Assembly (NCBI RefSeq): GCF_042680885.1
Contig: NZ_JBHUEO010000121.1
Coordinates: forward strand, 62,001-126,000
From: Siminovitchia sediminis
GTDB lineage: Bacteria; Bacillota; Bacilli; Bacillales; Bacillaceae_C
Reading direction: 5' to 3'
DNA length: 64,000 nt
Shown here piece by piece: positions 42,766-52,514 of the stretch; the first letter of the stretch is position 1, and each line of letters begins with the position of its first letter. Made by a program: the position numbers and the translations under genes. The notes below the pieces were generated by a model. That model saw nothing but the letters and a program-made list of their open reading frames with translations, had not been told where the DNA came from and searched no databases.

Positions 42766-42988
42766 AAAACAGATCGTATAGGTGAACAAAAAACGAATTC
42801 CTCCATTTGGAATTCGCTTTTTATGTGGCCCTTTTGGAAAGCTGGTCCATGGCAGTGAACCAAAACGATTTTCCATTGAAGGGAAAAATTTATAATGAAT
42901 ATTTATCCCGCCAGTTAACCTGCAATAAAAACAAAGTTGGAGTTTTGGCAAGTATGTTCTGCACAACACTCCAACTTTCCATACCTTA

Positions 42989-43533
42989 TTAATATTTCTT
43001 TATTAATTCAACGAATTCATTAACGAAACCTTGTAGGAATTCTACTGTTCCTTCATTCAGCTTACCATTTTCATCTAATAATTCATGTACAGAACCAATA
43101 TATGCTTCTGGTTGTTGAACAACGGGCATATTTAAAATGAAAGTACTTGACGTAAGTTATGGTTTGAACTGAATCCAGCAAGAGCACCTGGAGATTGGCT
43201 AATGATTGCTGCAGGTTTTCCATTCCAAACACTTTCTCCATAAGGGCGAGATGCTACATCAAGGGCATTTTTTAATGCAGCTGGGATTGAACGGTTATAT
43301 TCAGGTGTTACAAATAATACCGCGTCTAATTCTTTGACTGTATTACGGAATTCTGTATATTCTGCAGGAGTTCCGAGATCTCCTTCATAATCTTGGTTAA
43401 ATAATGGTAGGTGGCCGATTTCAACAAACTCTGTTACATATCCTTCTGGGAATAAAGGTGCTACGTTATCAGCAACTTGTTTTGAAAAAGAACTTGTACG
43501 AAGACTACCAACGATAATACCAACTTTAGTCAT
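42989..43533 (-). pseudogene. Frameshifted NADPH-dependent FMN reductase gene
   Basis: The reading frame starts MTKVGIIVGSLRTSSFSKQV and carries the flavodoxin-like PEYNRSIPAALKNALDVASR motif. It stops after 133 residues at LRQVLSF. In the next frame the protein continues FLNMPVVQQPEAYIGSVHEL, LDENGKLNEGTVEFLQGFVN to a natural end at 42989, giving about 181 residues, the family length. One missing T in the TTTTAAATATG run explains it. AAGGATGG precedes the ATG. Broken gene or sequence error; a functional paralogue lies at 51574. Confidence 0.8.
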
Positions 43534-43784
43534 GCTATTTATCCATCCTTCTTTTTATTTTGAAAATTCGAGATAAATTGGCAAAAGAAATACTTTAATT
43601 TAATACGTGATATTACTTACAATCAAAAAAAGGATTGCTGTTATCATTATTACAATAGATAAAGGTAACAAAGCGGGATACCTAAATAACTTGGCAATAA
43701 GTAATATTGCGCCTACTATTATCTCAAAATGGAGATAATTTATTTTAAAATAAAACTACTTGTAATTTCAATGGTTTAACAGAA

Positions 43785-44085
43785 TTGATTCAAAGGTTTT
43801 AGGGGAAACGCAAATTTTAGGACAAGTTCGAAGGAGCTTTTTGCTAGCCCAAATGGAACGCACAACTGGGACTATATTTAATCATTCGTTTAAAAAAGCA
43901 GATATCCTTGGAAAGAGGGCGCATAGTGAAACAGAAATAGAGTCTAGAGTAGTTTCAGTGAGTTATGCTGCAGTAGAGGTAGCAAAGGAGACTTTTACAT
44001 CTCTAAAAAAATATTTCTATACTCGTTCTTGGAGCAGGAGAAATGTCTGAATTACTATTGAGGTTATTTCATATGCAGCAACATT
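43785..44085 (+). pseudogene. Glutamyl-tRNA reductase (hemA) fragment
   Basis: Codons from about 43788 read DSKVLGETQILGQVRRSFLL, then FNHSFKKADILGKRAHSETE and VVSVSYAAVEVAKETF, the central region of HemA. A frameshift near 44020 then leads into ILVLGAGEMSELLLRLFHMQ before a stop. Only about 100 of the usual 440 residues remain. It is flanked by other decayed genes of the island and was probably carried in by rearrangement. Confidence 0.75.
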
Positions 44086-44113
44086 GAAGGCATTTGTGCT
44101 TGCTATACACCCA

Positions 44114-44156
44114 TACTTTTTGTAGTAAAAATATTAACTAAATTGACAAAAAAGTA
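44114..44156. promoter_or_regulatory. Inverted repeat of the decayed monooxygenase promoter
   Basis: TACTTTTTG and CAAAAAAGTA, 24 bases apart. The same arms occur at 48860-48902 in front of the intact monooxygenase gene and at 58347-58377 before the BCCT gene. Confidence 0.6.
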
Positions 44157-44218
44157 TGATTACCATTTTGATAAATTGAAGTCACAAGGAAATAAGTATT
44201 AGGAGGTTATTAATACTA

Positions 44219-44810
44219 TGAAGTTTGGTCTTTTTTTATCAATGTTTTATCCAGACACACAAACCTTACTATGAAGTCCAAGGTATAAAGGTTCACTATG
44301 TCATTACGGGGAGAGTTAGTAAATGATGCCAAATTTATACCATCATCACTTTATTTTGTAATTTGGTCACAAATCCATCAGCACTATCACTAGCTACCCT
44401 ATTGCGAATCACGCAAAAAATACGCACAGCATTTGTTGTGTGGCCTTGTTAGCATCCTTTAACACTTGCCCAGGGGATTGCTCTTGTCAGCCACATTAGT
44501 TAATGGTCGGAATGAATTAGGAATAGCTAGAAGAGTAAACAAATATGAGTTCGACTTAATGGGAGTAAAAAATAAAAGATAATAGAAAAATTATGAATAA
44601 ATATTTAGACATATAATTGAAAGCGTTTCAGGAGAAAGATATAACATAGTGGTAAACCGTAAATACTTTAACTTTTTGGAACAACGACAATGCCAAGACC
44701 GCTAACAAAACCTGATCCGTCTATATGGATAGGTGCTCAAACACCTGAAGGCTATCGCAATGCAGTCGAACTAGTATTTAATTTCTTTAACAAGTCCCCT
44801 AAATTGATCA
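44219..44810 (+). pseudogene. Decayed luciferase-like monooxygenase gene
   Basis: Begins with TAGGAGG and an ATG reading MKFGLFLSMFYPDT, then breaks down. Pieces recognisable against the intact gene at 48964 follow in the same order, among them NGRNELGIARRVNKYEFDLM and MPRPLTKPDPSIWIGAQTPE, with many frameshifts. The upstream sequence including the inverted repeat is also conserved. An inactivated duplicate. Confidence 0.85.
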
Positions 44811-44868
44811 TTCTCCACCAAAAGATATTAATGAAATGCCCTTAAATAATATAAGTATTAAATAAGAA

Positions 44869-45087
44869 ATGTTAAGTCCTACGTTAATAAGATCAAAAGA
44901 AATTCTGAGTAAACAACAACTTCTCACATTATCAGAAATTTCAATCATGCCAAACTTTGATTTTGATTCTTCCAGCATGTTACAAACAATAGTTGATGCT
45001 ATTTCAGACAAAACTAAATGGTTTGTTGTTGGTATCGTAATAATTGATGAGGATAGAAACGAGGTATGGTTTGCTGCACAACAGTGA
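44869..45087 (+). pseudogene. Decayed GAF/PucR regulator gene, N-terminal part
   Basis: A 72-codon frame reading SSSMLQTIVDAISDKTKWFV and VGIVIIDEDRNEVWFAAQQ, matching the start of the regulator at 54721 (TSMLQTIVDTISENSIWPIV, GIVIIDEEKHEEWFAAQRG) and then stopping. The GAF core and the HTH are missing. With the decayed monooxygenase just upstream it represents a collapsed copy of the catabolic module. Confidence 0.85.
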
Positions 45088-45229
45088 TTTGTAATCTACC
45101 ATTCTAGGGGTATTAAAATAAGGAGGGGCATCTGTCAAAGGTGGTAAAAAGAAAATGTATAACAGTATCTTCTGTGATTGTTGGTAGTAGTAGTGACCAT
45201 AGTATTTTTCTAGGAAGGATTGCAAACGT

Positions 45230-46369
45230 ATGATTAAACTTACAGGAATCACTAAAACGTTTGATAACGGCTATAATGCTTTGAAAAATATCGATTTAAT
45301 TTGTAATAAAGGTGAAATCACAGCTTTAATTGGTCCGAGTGGATGCGGTAAAACAACAACTATGAAATTAATGAACCGCCTATTGAATCCATCTACAGGG
45401 AACATATTTATAGATGGCAAGGACATTTCCAGTTTAGATCCAGTTGAGTTGAGAAGAAGCATTGGTTATGTGATTCAGCATATAGGTTTATTTCCACATA
45501 TGACCATTTCAAAAAATATTGGTGTTGTTCCGAAGTTGTTGAAATGGGAGAAAGACCGAATTGAAAATCGTGTCAATGACTTATTGGATCTTGTTGGATT
45601 GGACCCAGAAACTTATAGGGAACGTTATCCTTCAGAATTAAGCGGTGGCCAGCAACAACGTATCGGTGTCATTAGAGCACTTGCTGCGGAGCCAGAAATT
45701 ATCCTAATGGACGAGCCGTTCAGTGCTCTTGATCCAATTAGCCGTGAACAATTGCAGGATGAACTTGTTCGTCTGCAAAAAGAAATAAAAAAAACAATCA
45801 TCTTTGTTACCCATGATATGGATGAGGCTATAAAGATTGCTGATAAGATCGTACTGATGAAAGATGGAGAAATTGTCCAGCAAGGAACTCCGGAAGAAAT
45901 TTTACGACGACCAGTCAATGATTTTGTTGAAAATTTCATCGGTCAAAAACGTCTAAAACAAATCCATGACATTCCGACAGTTAGTGAAGTTATGGTGAAA
46001 GGGACGATCACGGTTTCTCCAAACTGCAGTATATCCAAAGCAATGAAAATAATGGAGAGTAAGTATTTATATTTGCTTATCGTGGTCAATGAAGACAACA
46101 AACTACAAGGTTATATTTCTATTTTTGACGTGGTACGGTCGTTTGAAAGTGAACATCAGCATGTGCGTGATATTATACATCCTTTTAGGCATATTGTTGA
46201 CTCAGAAACACTGTTACCAAAGGCACTAAAAGCAATGAATGACTTTCAATATTCGTATTTACCAGTTGTTAAGGATGATGGTACATTAGACGGTTTGATC
46301 ACATTAGAAAGTATTATCGAATATTTAGGTGATATTTATCCCCCCGTGAGAAGCGGAGTGGTTGTATAA
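45230..46369 (+). CDS. Osmoprotectant ABC importer ATPase with CBS domains (OpuCA-like)
   Basis: A 379-residue ATPase: Walker A GPSGCGKTT, signature LSGGQQQRIGVIRAL, Walker B IILMDEPFSALD and THDMDEA. Two CBS domains follow from about 255 (VSEVMVKGTITVSPNCSISK, LYLLIVVNEDNKLQGYISIF), which in OpuA/OpuCA sense ionic strength. GAAGGATTG precedes the ATG. It drives import of glycine betaine-like compounds with the next three genes. The permease start directly follows its stop. Confidence 0.93.
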   Translation: MIKLTGITKTFDNGYNALKNIDLICNKGEITALIGPSGCGKTTTMKLMNRLLNPSTGNIFIDGKDISSLDPVELRRSIGYVIQHIGLFPHMTISKNIGVVPKLLKWEKDRIENRVNDLLDLVGLDPETYRERYPSELSGGQQQRIGVIRALAAEPEIILMDEPFSALDPISREQLQDELVRLQKEIKKTIIFVTHDMDEAIKIADKIVLMKDGEIVQQGTPEEILRRPVNDFVENFIGQKRLKQIHDIPTVSEVMVKGTITVSPNCSISKAMKIMESKYLYLLIVVNEDNKLQGYISIFDVVRSFESEHQHVRDIIHPFRHIVDSETLLPKALKAMNDFQYSYLPVVKDDGTLDGLITLESIIEYLGDIYPPVRSGVVV

Positions 46370-47035
46370 ATGAAGGATTACGGCTATTTATCGGTATTTG
46401 TTGAACGTTCGCAGGATCTTATTGTCTCACTCGGTGAACATATATTAATAACCTTAGTTGCAGTATTTCTCGGATGTCTTGTTTCTATTCCACTTGGTAT
46501 GTATTTGACAAGAACCAAAGTAAAATGGATTCACTCCACTACATTTATGATCACAAATGTTTTTCAAACGATTCCGAGCCTAGCCCTGTTGGCCATGCTT
46601 CTCCCGCTCCTGGGAGTGGGTATGTTACCGGCGATTGTTGCCCTATTTTTATACTCACTCCTACCTATATTACGTAACACATATGCGGGTTTTAAATCGA
46701 TTAATGAGGGTATTATTCAATCTGCCATCGGCATGGGATACAGCCCTATGCAAAGGTTATTTCAAATTGAATTTCCTCTTGCGTTTCCGTATATCATGTC
46801 GGGTATCCGGCTGACGACCGTGTATATCATTAATTGGGCGACACTAGCTACGTTGATAGGTGCCGGTGGTCTAGGTGAATTGATTGTCAGCGGGTTGGGT
46901 GTTTACGATAAGCCGCTCATCCTTGCCGCAGCTGTATTGTCTATGGCGCTCGCACTTATTGCTGATTTTCTCCTCAGTTTATTGGAAAAATCTTTAATTA
47001 AAAAAAGTCATTCCGAACAACAACAAATTATTTGA
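46370..47035 (+). CDS. Osmoprotectant ABC importer permease (OpuCB-like)
   Basis: A 221-residue permease with about five or six membrane segments and the EAA loop SAIGMGYSPMQRLFQIEFPLAFP. It matches the short ProW/OpuCB permeases, which work as a pair with OpuCD. It starts at the base after the ATPase stop, so translation is coupled. Confidence 0.92.
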   Translation: MKDYGYLSVFVERSQDLIVSLGEHILITLVAVFLGCLVSIPLGMYLTRTKVKWIHSTTFMITNVFQTIPSLALLAMLLPLLGVGMLPAIVALFLYSLLPILRNTYAGFKSINEGIIQSAIGMGYSPMQRLFQIEFPLAFPYIMSGIRLTTVYIINWATLATLIGAGGLGELIVSGLGVYDKPLILAAAVLSMALALIADFLLSLLEKSLIKKSHSEQQQII

Positions 47036-47054
47036 AAAGGAGACATGTCAAATT

Positions 47055-47954
47055 ATGAGAAAAGTGTCAACTGTCTTTTTACTGTTGGTTTTAGTATTAC
47101 TTTCGGCGTGCGGATCAAAAAGTTCTAGTGGTTCTGGTGGTTCAATAACGATTGGAACACAGACGTTTTCAGAAGTGAAAATTTTAGCACATATGTATAA
47201 GGAACTCATTGAAGATTCAACGGATATATCCGTTACTATTAAACCAGATCTACCCACAAGCCCAGTAATTATCGAGGCGATGGATAAAGATGAAATACAA
47301 ATGTCCACTCATTACACGGGAACGGCACTTGAGTCATATTTTGGTGTTGAAAATCCTGAAAGTGACGAGGCCACGCTAGAGCAGGCGAAAAGGGATTTTG
47401 GTAAAGAATTTAACTTTAAATGGTTTGATTCGCTGGGTTTCGCAATTGATTATTCATTTACAGTACGTAGGGATATAGCTGAAAAATATAATCTTAAAAC
47501 TATATCTGATTTAGAAGACATTGCTGGGGATATGACAGCTGCATTTGATACAAATTGGAAGGAGCGTAAAAATGACGGGTATGATGCTTTTATCGAAAAA
47601 TATGGATTTGAATTTGGTAAAGTAAGACCTATGGAAATCGGTCTTGTCTATGATGCTGTGAAAAATGAAGATGTTGATATTGCTGTCGCTTATTCAACAG
47701 ACGCACGTATTCGACTTTATGATCTAGTTATTTTAGAAGATGATAAAAGTTTATTTCCTCCGTACGATGCCAGTCCGGTAGTTAAGCAAGAGACAATTGA
47801 TGAGTATCCAGAAATAGCTGATGCGATTGAACCATTGCTTGGTCGGATTGATTTAGATACAATCCAACGCTTAAACGGCGAGGTTGATATTGAAGGAAAA
47901 GATCCTGAAGAAGTGGCTGTGAATTATTTGAAAGAGCAAGGCTTGCTGGAATAG
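47055..47954 (+). CDS. Osmoprotectant-binding lipoprotein (OpuCC-like)
   Basis: A 299-residue lipoprotein with lipobox LLSAC (Cys20 by eye) and a Ser/Gly linker. The QAT/choline-type binding domain follows (IGTQTFSEVKILAHMYKELI, THYTGTALESYFG, DVDIAVAYSTDARIRLYDLV). The family binds glycine betaine, choline, carnitine or related trimethylammonium or heteroaromatic betaines through aromatic cages. GAAAAGGAGACATG is near the start. The exact ligand is unknown. Confidence 0.92.
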   Translation: MRKVSTVFLLLVLVLLSACGSKSSSGSGGSITIGTQTFSEVKILAHMYKELIEDSTDISVTIKPDLPTSPVIIEAMDKDEIQMSTHYTGTALESYFGVENPESDEATLEQAKRDFGKEFNFKWFDSLGFAIDYSFTVRRDIAEKYNLKTISDLEDIAGDMTAAFDTNWKERKNDGYDAFIEKYGFEFGKVRPMEIGLVYDAVKNEDVDIAVAYSTDARIRLYDLVILEDDKSLFPPYDASPVVKQETIDEYPEIADAIEPLLGRIDLDTIQRLNGEVDIEGKDPEEVAVNYLKEQGLLE

Positions 47955-47969
47955 AGGAGGAATAAGTGC

Positions 47970-48605
47970 ATGGAGAATATGCAGGTGCTCTTACAATACC
48001 TTGAGGGAAATTGGGCAAATATACTTTTATTAACATACGATCACATTCTCATGGTCATCGTCGGTATGATCCTAGCCTTAACTGTAGGCATTCCGTTGGG
48101 TATTGTCTGTGCAAAAAACGATCGGTTGGCCTCCATAATTTTGGCAATTGCTAACACTATTCAAGTGTTTCCAAGTCTCGCACTTTTGGCAATATTAATG
48201 CTTTTTTTGGGCCTGGGATTTAATACGGTTGTTATTGGCTTATTCCTATATTCCCTGTTACCAATTATTCGTAATACATATATTGGACTAAAAGGGGTAG
48301 ACCCTAGCATTAATCAGGCAGGGGTAGGAGTGGGAATGACGCCATTTCAGCTTCTCATTAAAGTACAGTTGCCATTGGCTTTACCTTTTCTCCTCGCTGG
48401 TGTCCGTATAGCGACTGTAATTGGTATCGGTGTCGCGGCACTCGCGCCATTCGTTGGAGGTGAAGGGTTGGGGAGACTTATTTATTCTGGAATCAATTTA
48501 CGGGATCCTATGAAAATATACAGTGGTTCCTTGGTTGCCGCAAGTCTCGCCATATTCGTCGACTACCTGTTAGGGAAAGCACAAAAGAAATTGGAGTATC
48601 GATAG
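47970..48605 (+). CDS. Osmoprotectant ABC importer permease (OpuCD-like)
   Basis: A 211-residue permease, the second membrane subunit of the importer, with EAA loop QAGVGVGMTPFQLLIKVQLPLALPFLLAG. AGAGGAGG precedes the ATG. The operon order ATPase-permease-binding protein-permease equals opuCABCD. A terminator follows at 48685. Confidence 0.92.
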   Translation: MENMQVLLQYLEGNWANILLLTYDHILMVIVGMILALTVGIPLGIVCAKNDRLASIILAIANTIQVFPSLALLAILMLFLGLGFNTVVIGLFLYSLLPIIRNTYIGLKGVDPSINQAGVGVGMTPFQLLIKVQLPLALPFLLAGVRIATVIGIGVAALAPFVGGEGLGRLIYSGINLRDPMKIYSGSLVAASLAIFVDYLLGKAQKKLEYR

Positions 48606-48684
48606 TACGTACAATGTTCTCTATGGATGAGAAGGAAAAATGTAATAAATATATTGGATTTCTAACTAAAAAAGATAACCTACT

Positions 48685-48716
48685 GTATCCTGCATAAAAT
48701 GTAGGATACTTTTTTT
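48685..48716 (+). terminator. Terminator of the OpuC-like operon
   Basis: GTATCCT / AGGATAC stem followed by about eight T. Confidence 0.82.
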
Positions 48717-48859
48717 CTATATTAACTCACTCGCGTTGGATTAATTAACAATGCCATCTTTTGTCGCCTTTGCCCTCATTACCCTGAATTTTAACATGGA
48801 CGTGTTTGTCAACAGGTATTATGCCCACGGACCTATTCTACAAGCATGTATCTTATTTA

Positions 48860-48902
48860 TACTTTTTGTAGAATGAAATCAAATAAATTTAACCAAAAAG
48901 TA
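48860..48902. promoter_or_regulatory. Inverted repeat upstream of the monooxygenase operon
   Basis: TACTTTTTG and CAAAAAGTA, a perfect 9-base inverted repeat with a 25-base gap, about 60 bases before the start codon. Conserved in the dead copy (44114) and near the BCCT gene (58347). Candidate operator of the PucR-type regulator. Confidence 0.65.
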
Positions 48903-48963
48903 CAAATGTCATTATGGTAATTTTAAAGCATAAAGAAATCAATTTTAGGAGGCTTTTAATATT

Positions 48964-50052
48964 ATGAAATTCGGTCTTTTTTTATCAATGTATTACCCAG
49001 ATACAAACAAACCCTATCATGAAATGCTGGATGAAACGGTTCAACTTTGCCAATACGCGGAAGAGTTGGGATACGACGCCATATTTATACCGGAGCATCA
49101 TTTTGTCAACTTTATTACGAATCCATCATCGTTGTCACTTGCTATTCACATTGCGAATCACACGAAAAAAATTCGCCTTGTTACAGCAGTAGTTGTAATG
49201 CCTTGGTATCATCCGCTAGCGCTTGCAGAGGAGCTTGCTCTTGTCGATCACATTAGTAATGGGCGGATTGAATTAGGGGTAGCCAGAGGAGCAAATAAAT
49301 ACGAGTTTGACCGATTAGGAGTAGATATCAAAGATAGTAGAGAAATGATGAACGAATCTTTAGATGTTTTATTGAAGGCGCTTCAAGAAGAAGATATTAA
49401 GCATAGTGGTAAATTTTTCAGTTTTCCTGAAACAACGACGATGCCTAGACCACTCACAAAGCCCCATCCACCTATATGGGTAGGAGCTCAAACACCTGAA
49501 GGATTTCGTAATGCGGCCGAACGTGGATTTAATGTTTTTACAAGTCCTTTGTATGGATCATTTTCTACTGAGAGCGACTTCGAATATACTCTCAATCACT
49601 ATAAAAACAGCTTACTTGAGACAGGCGCAAAACCCAAAGAGTTTGGTGTGTTAAGAAAAATATTTGTTGAAAAGGACCGCGAGACTGCCGAGAAGGAACT
49701 GGATCTTTTGATGGAACAATGGGGAGTATTTATGGCTTTTTATGAGACGGGCGGCTTAGATTTTCGGGTCGATAAAGCAGACACGCTCGTTGAAAAAGGA
49801 AAAGTAATTCCAGCAAAAATTGATATTGCTCTCGATCAACTGGCTGAAAGATACGATGATCCGATTTTGACTGATATCGATGGTGCACGAAAAAAATTAA
49901 AATATTATGAGGAAAAAGGGGTCACTATGTTCATGGCAAACATGCAATTTGGAAGTGATCATGAAAAAGTAATGAATTCTTTGGGCCGCTTAGGATCCTT
50001 GATTCCAGAATTTAGTTCAAGTAAATCGCTCGAAGGTCCTGTTAAAGCTTAA
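48964..50052 (+). CDS. Luciferase-like flavin-dependent monooxygenase
   Basis: A 362-residue LLM-class protein (bacterial luciferase/SsuD fold). Features: FGLFLSMYYPDTN, DAIFIPEHHFVNF, ISNGRIELGVARGANKYEFD, HPPIWVGAQTPEGFRNAAER. These enzymes use reduced FMN and oxygen to hydroxylate or open substrates and need a partner reductase, here probably the product of 51574. TAGGAGG precedes the ATG. Head of an apparent operon of six genes. Members of this class open the rings of trigonelline (TgnA) and pyridine (PyrA), which is the basis of the pathway proposal. Confidence 0.88.
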   Translation: MKFGLFLSMYYPDTNKPYHEMLDETVQLCQYAEELGYDAIFIPEHHFVNFITNPSSLSLAIHIANHTKKIRLVTAVVVMPWYHPLALAEELALVDHISNGRIELGVARGANKYEFDRLGVDIKDSREMMNESLDVLLKALQEEDIKHSGKFFSFPETTTMPRPLTKPHPPIWVGAQTPEGFRNAAERGFNVFTSPLYGSFSTESDFEYTLNHYKNSLLETGAKPKEFGVLRKIFVEKDRETAEKELDLLMEQWGVFMAFYETGGLDFRVDKADTLVEKGKVIPAKIDIALDQLAERYDDPILTDIDGARKKLKYYEEKGVTMFMANMQFGSDHEKVMNSLGRLGSLIPEFSSSKSLEGPVKA

Positions 50053-50080
50053 TGAATACAGATGCGTGGGAGGAAAGAGA

Positions 50081-51520
50081 ATGAAAGAAGGGTTGCTTTT
50101 TATCAATGGTGAGTGGATAACGTCCGAAACAAATCAATGGATAGACGTTGAAAATCCAGCTTCAGCCGAAATCGTTGGGAGAGTTTCTGATGCAGGTGCA
50201 TCGGAAACTCGTCTGGCAATTGCAGCTGCAGAAGAAGCTTTTTCATTATGGTCCCAATTGCCTGCAAAAGAACGTGCTGATTATCTTATGGCAGTCGGAA
50301 AAAAGATGATGGATAGACAAAAAGAACTCGCAATGTTGTTAACGCATGAGCAGGGAAAACCTTTAGCCGAATCCCTTGGTGAAATCGCAATATCAGCTGA
50401 CTATTTGTTTTGGAATGCAGAAGAAGCAAAACGTGTGTATGGAGAAACCATTCCTGCATCAAGCAGTAATAAGCGTATGTTAGCCATTCGTCAGCCTTTG
50501 GGTGTTTGTGCAGCAATAACGCCCTGGAATTTTCCAGCGATGATGATTACCCGAAAAATCGGTCCTGCCCTTGCAGCCGGCTGTACTGTGGTAGTGAAGC
50601 CAGCAAGCTATACACCCCTTACAGCTGTTGCTATTATGGAGATTTTCGAGGAAGTGGGAATTCCTAAAGGCGTTGTGAACCTTGTAACTGGTAGTGCGAG
50701 TGAAATTTCTGGAGAATTGATGAGTAATAACACTGTTCGGAAAATTTCCTTTACCGGTTCTACAGCTGTTGGGAAACTGTTAATGCGCGATGCAGCGGAT
50801 CAGGTGAAAAAGTTATCTTTGGAATTGGGAGGACATGCGCCGCTCATTATATTCTCTGATGCAGATTTGGACGCCGCCGTGCAAGGTGTAATGAATAGCA
50901 AGTTTCGTAATGCAGGTCAAATGTGCGTATGTGTAAATCGATTATACGTAGAACGGTCGGTCGCAGAAGAAGTAACATCTAAACTTGCAAAAGCTGCAGC
51001 CGCTTTAAAAGTTGGTAATGGACTTGATTCCGGCGTGGAAGTCGGTCCTTTAATTAACCGGAAAGCTATAGATCATATTCAATCTCAAGTGGATGATGCA
51101 TTGACCAAAGGGGCAAAAGTGATTACAGGCGGCTGTACTGTGGGGATGAACGGGGAACAGACAGGTGCTTTCTATCAACCTACTATTCTGTCAAATGTAT
51201 CTGACGATGCAATAATCCAAAGTGAAGAGACGTTTGGACCTGTGCTTCCTATCTGGGTATTTGATGATGAGCAAGAAGTTGTTCAGAAAGCAAATGATAG
51301 TGAATATGGGCTGGCCGCATATCTCTACACACGGGATTTGGCACGTTCAGTTCGCGTAAGTGAAGCGCTGGAATATGGGATAGTCGGCATTAACGATACA
51401 GGCGTAGCAGCAGTTCAAGCACCATTCGGAGGAATGAAACAAAGCGGCTTCGGCGTCGAAGGTGGCTATTACGGAGTAGAAGAATATACTCAAATCAAGT
51501 ATATATCAGTACAAATTTAA
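50081..51520 (+). CDS. Aldehyde dehydrogenase, succinate-semialdehyde dehydrogenase-like
   Basis: A 479-residue NAD(P)+ aldehyde dehydrogenase close to GabD: PWNFPAMM substrate region, FTGSTAVGKLL Rossmann motif, LELGGHAPLIIF with the catalytic Glu, and NAGQMCVCVNR with the catalytic Cys. Start 50081 follows GGGAGGAAAGAGA, 28 bases after the monooxygenase. In trigonelline and pyridine breakdown such an enzyme oxidises succinic semialdehyde or the ring-opened aldehyde; the precise step here is inferred. Confidence 0.9.
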   Translation: MKEGLLFINGEWITSETNQWIDVENPASAEIVGRVSDAGASETRLAIAAAEEAFSLWSQLPAKERADYLMAVGKKMMDRQKELAMLLTHEQGKPLAESLGEIAISADYLFWNAEEAKRVYGETIPASSSNKRMLAIRQPLGVCAAITPWNFPAMMITRKIGPALAAGCTVVVKPASYTPLTAVAIMEIFEEVGIPKGVVNLVTGSASEISGELMSNNTVRKISFTGSTAVGKLLMRDAADQVKKLSLELGGHAPLIIFSDADLDAAVQGVMNSKFRNAGQMCVCVNRLYVERSVAEEVTSKLAKAAAALKVGNGLDSGVEVGPLINRKAIDHIQSQVDDALTKGAKVITGGCTVGMNGEQTGAFYQPTILSNVSDDAIIQSEETFGPVLPIWVFDDEQEVVQKANDSEYGLAAYLYTRDLARSVRVSEALEYGIVGINDTGVAAVQAPFGGMKQSGFGVEGGYYGVEEYTQIKYISVQI

Positions 51521-51573
51521 CAGTTTGTTCTTTAATGAACAACACCCAGACATTACAAAGGGAGGGCCAAAGC

Positions 51574-52152
51574 ATGAAACTTTTGGGTATTTCCGGAACG
51601 GTAACAGGTTCAAAAACTAAAATAGTTATACAAAGAGTATTGGATGAAGTAAAAGCGCAAAATCTGGACGTTGATGTTGAGTTATTGGATCTAAGTGAAT
51701 ATGATGTTCAGTTTTGCGATGGGCGTGATCCGGCTTTATACACGGGTGATACAAAGAAAGTAATAGATATTGTCTCTTCTGCTGACTTTTTCATTATTGG
51801 AACACCAATATTTAATGGTTCCCTCTCGGGTGCCTTGAAAAATCTATTTGACCTAGTTCCGGTTAAAGCGTTTCGGAACAAAGTGATGGGTTTTGTCGCT
51901 ACAGGCGGAACATATCAACACTACTTGGTAATTGAAAATCAATTAAAACCTATTGCTGGTTATTACCGAGCTTATGTTGTTCCAGATTATGTATATGCGC
52001 ACGATTCCCATTTCAACGACCAAAAGCAAATTTCTGACCCAGATTTGATGCAACGAATCAGTAATTTAGCCCATCAAGCAGTATACATGCATAATGCTCT
52101 GAAAACTAAAAATAAAAACCAAGCCCTGTCCTTTTTGTATGAAAGTTCATGA
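51574..52152 (+). CDS. NAD(P)H-dependent FMN reductase
   Basis: A 192-residue flavodoxin-fold reductase of the SsuE/MsuE type: LLGISGTVTGSKTK phosphate loop, FFIIGTPIFNGSLSGALKNLFDLVP flavin motif, VMGFVATGGTYQHY. It should supply FMNH2 to the monooxygenase two genes upstream. AAGGGAGGG lies at the right distance before ATG 51574; an upstream ATG at 51535 does not. A frameshifted paralogue lies at 42989. Confidence 0.88.
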   Translation: MKLLGISGTVTGSKTKIVIQRVLDEVKAQNLDVDVELLDLSEYDVQFCDGRDPALYTGDTKKVIDIVSSADFFIIGTPIFNGSLSGALKNLFDLVPVKAFRNKVMGFVATGGTYQHYLVIENQLKPIAGYYRAYVVPDYVYAHDSHFNDQKQISDPDLMQRISNLAHQAVYMHNALKTKNKNQALSFLYESS

Positions 52153-52181
52153 TCGGATAACGTAAAAAGGAGAGTGTTCAA

Positions 52182-52460
52182 ATGGCCCTTATTAAGGAAA
52201 AAGAAATCCATTTAAATGATTTGAGGTTTTCTCAGCTTTGCCAAGAACTGTATGGTATAAACCGAGGTGTGTATAACACGATTGATGACTGGTTTTATAC
52301 GAAAGGAATAATAAATATTTTAGAGCGAAGAAAAGTTATTTTAGATTTCCTCGCTTCGTTGGAACAAAGTAATCAAAACATCCGCAGGTATCGGAAATTT
52401 GGCCACGGGGGCTTATCCGCCGAGTTGGACTCTTATTGGGAAGAAACAAAGTGCTCGTAA
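52182..52460 (+). CDS. Small protein of unknown function in the catabolic operon
   Basis: A 92-residue product not recognised: MALIKEKEIHLNDLRFSQLC, GVYNTIDDWFYTKGIINILE, RRYRKFGHGGLSAELDSYWE. It is soluble, charged and probably helical. AAAGGAGAGTG precedes the ATG, and spacing to both neighbours is short, so it is part of the operon. It could be an accessory or substrate-specific subunit. Confidence 0.7.
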   Translation: MALIKEKEIHLNDLRFSQLCQELYGINRGVYNTIDDWFYTKGIINILERRKVILDFLASLEQSNQNIRRYRKFGHGGLSAELDSYWEETKCS

Positions 52461-52514
52461 ATAAACATATCACTCTATAATAACATGTCTATATTTTAAA
52501 AGGAGTTGAGCAAT

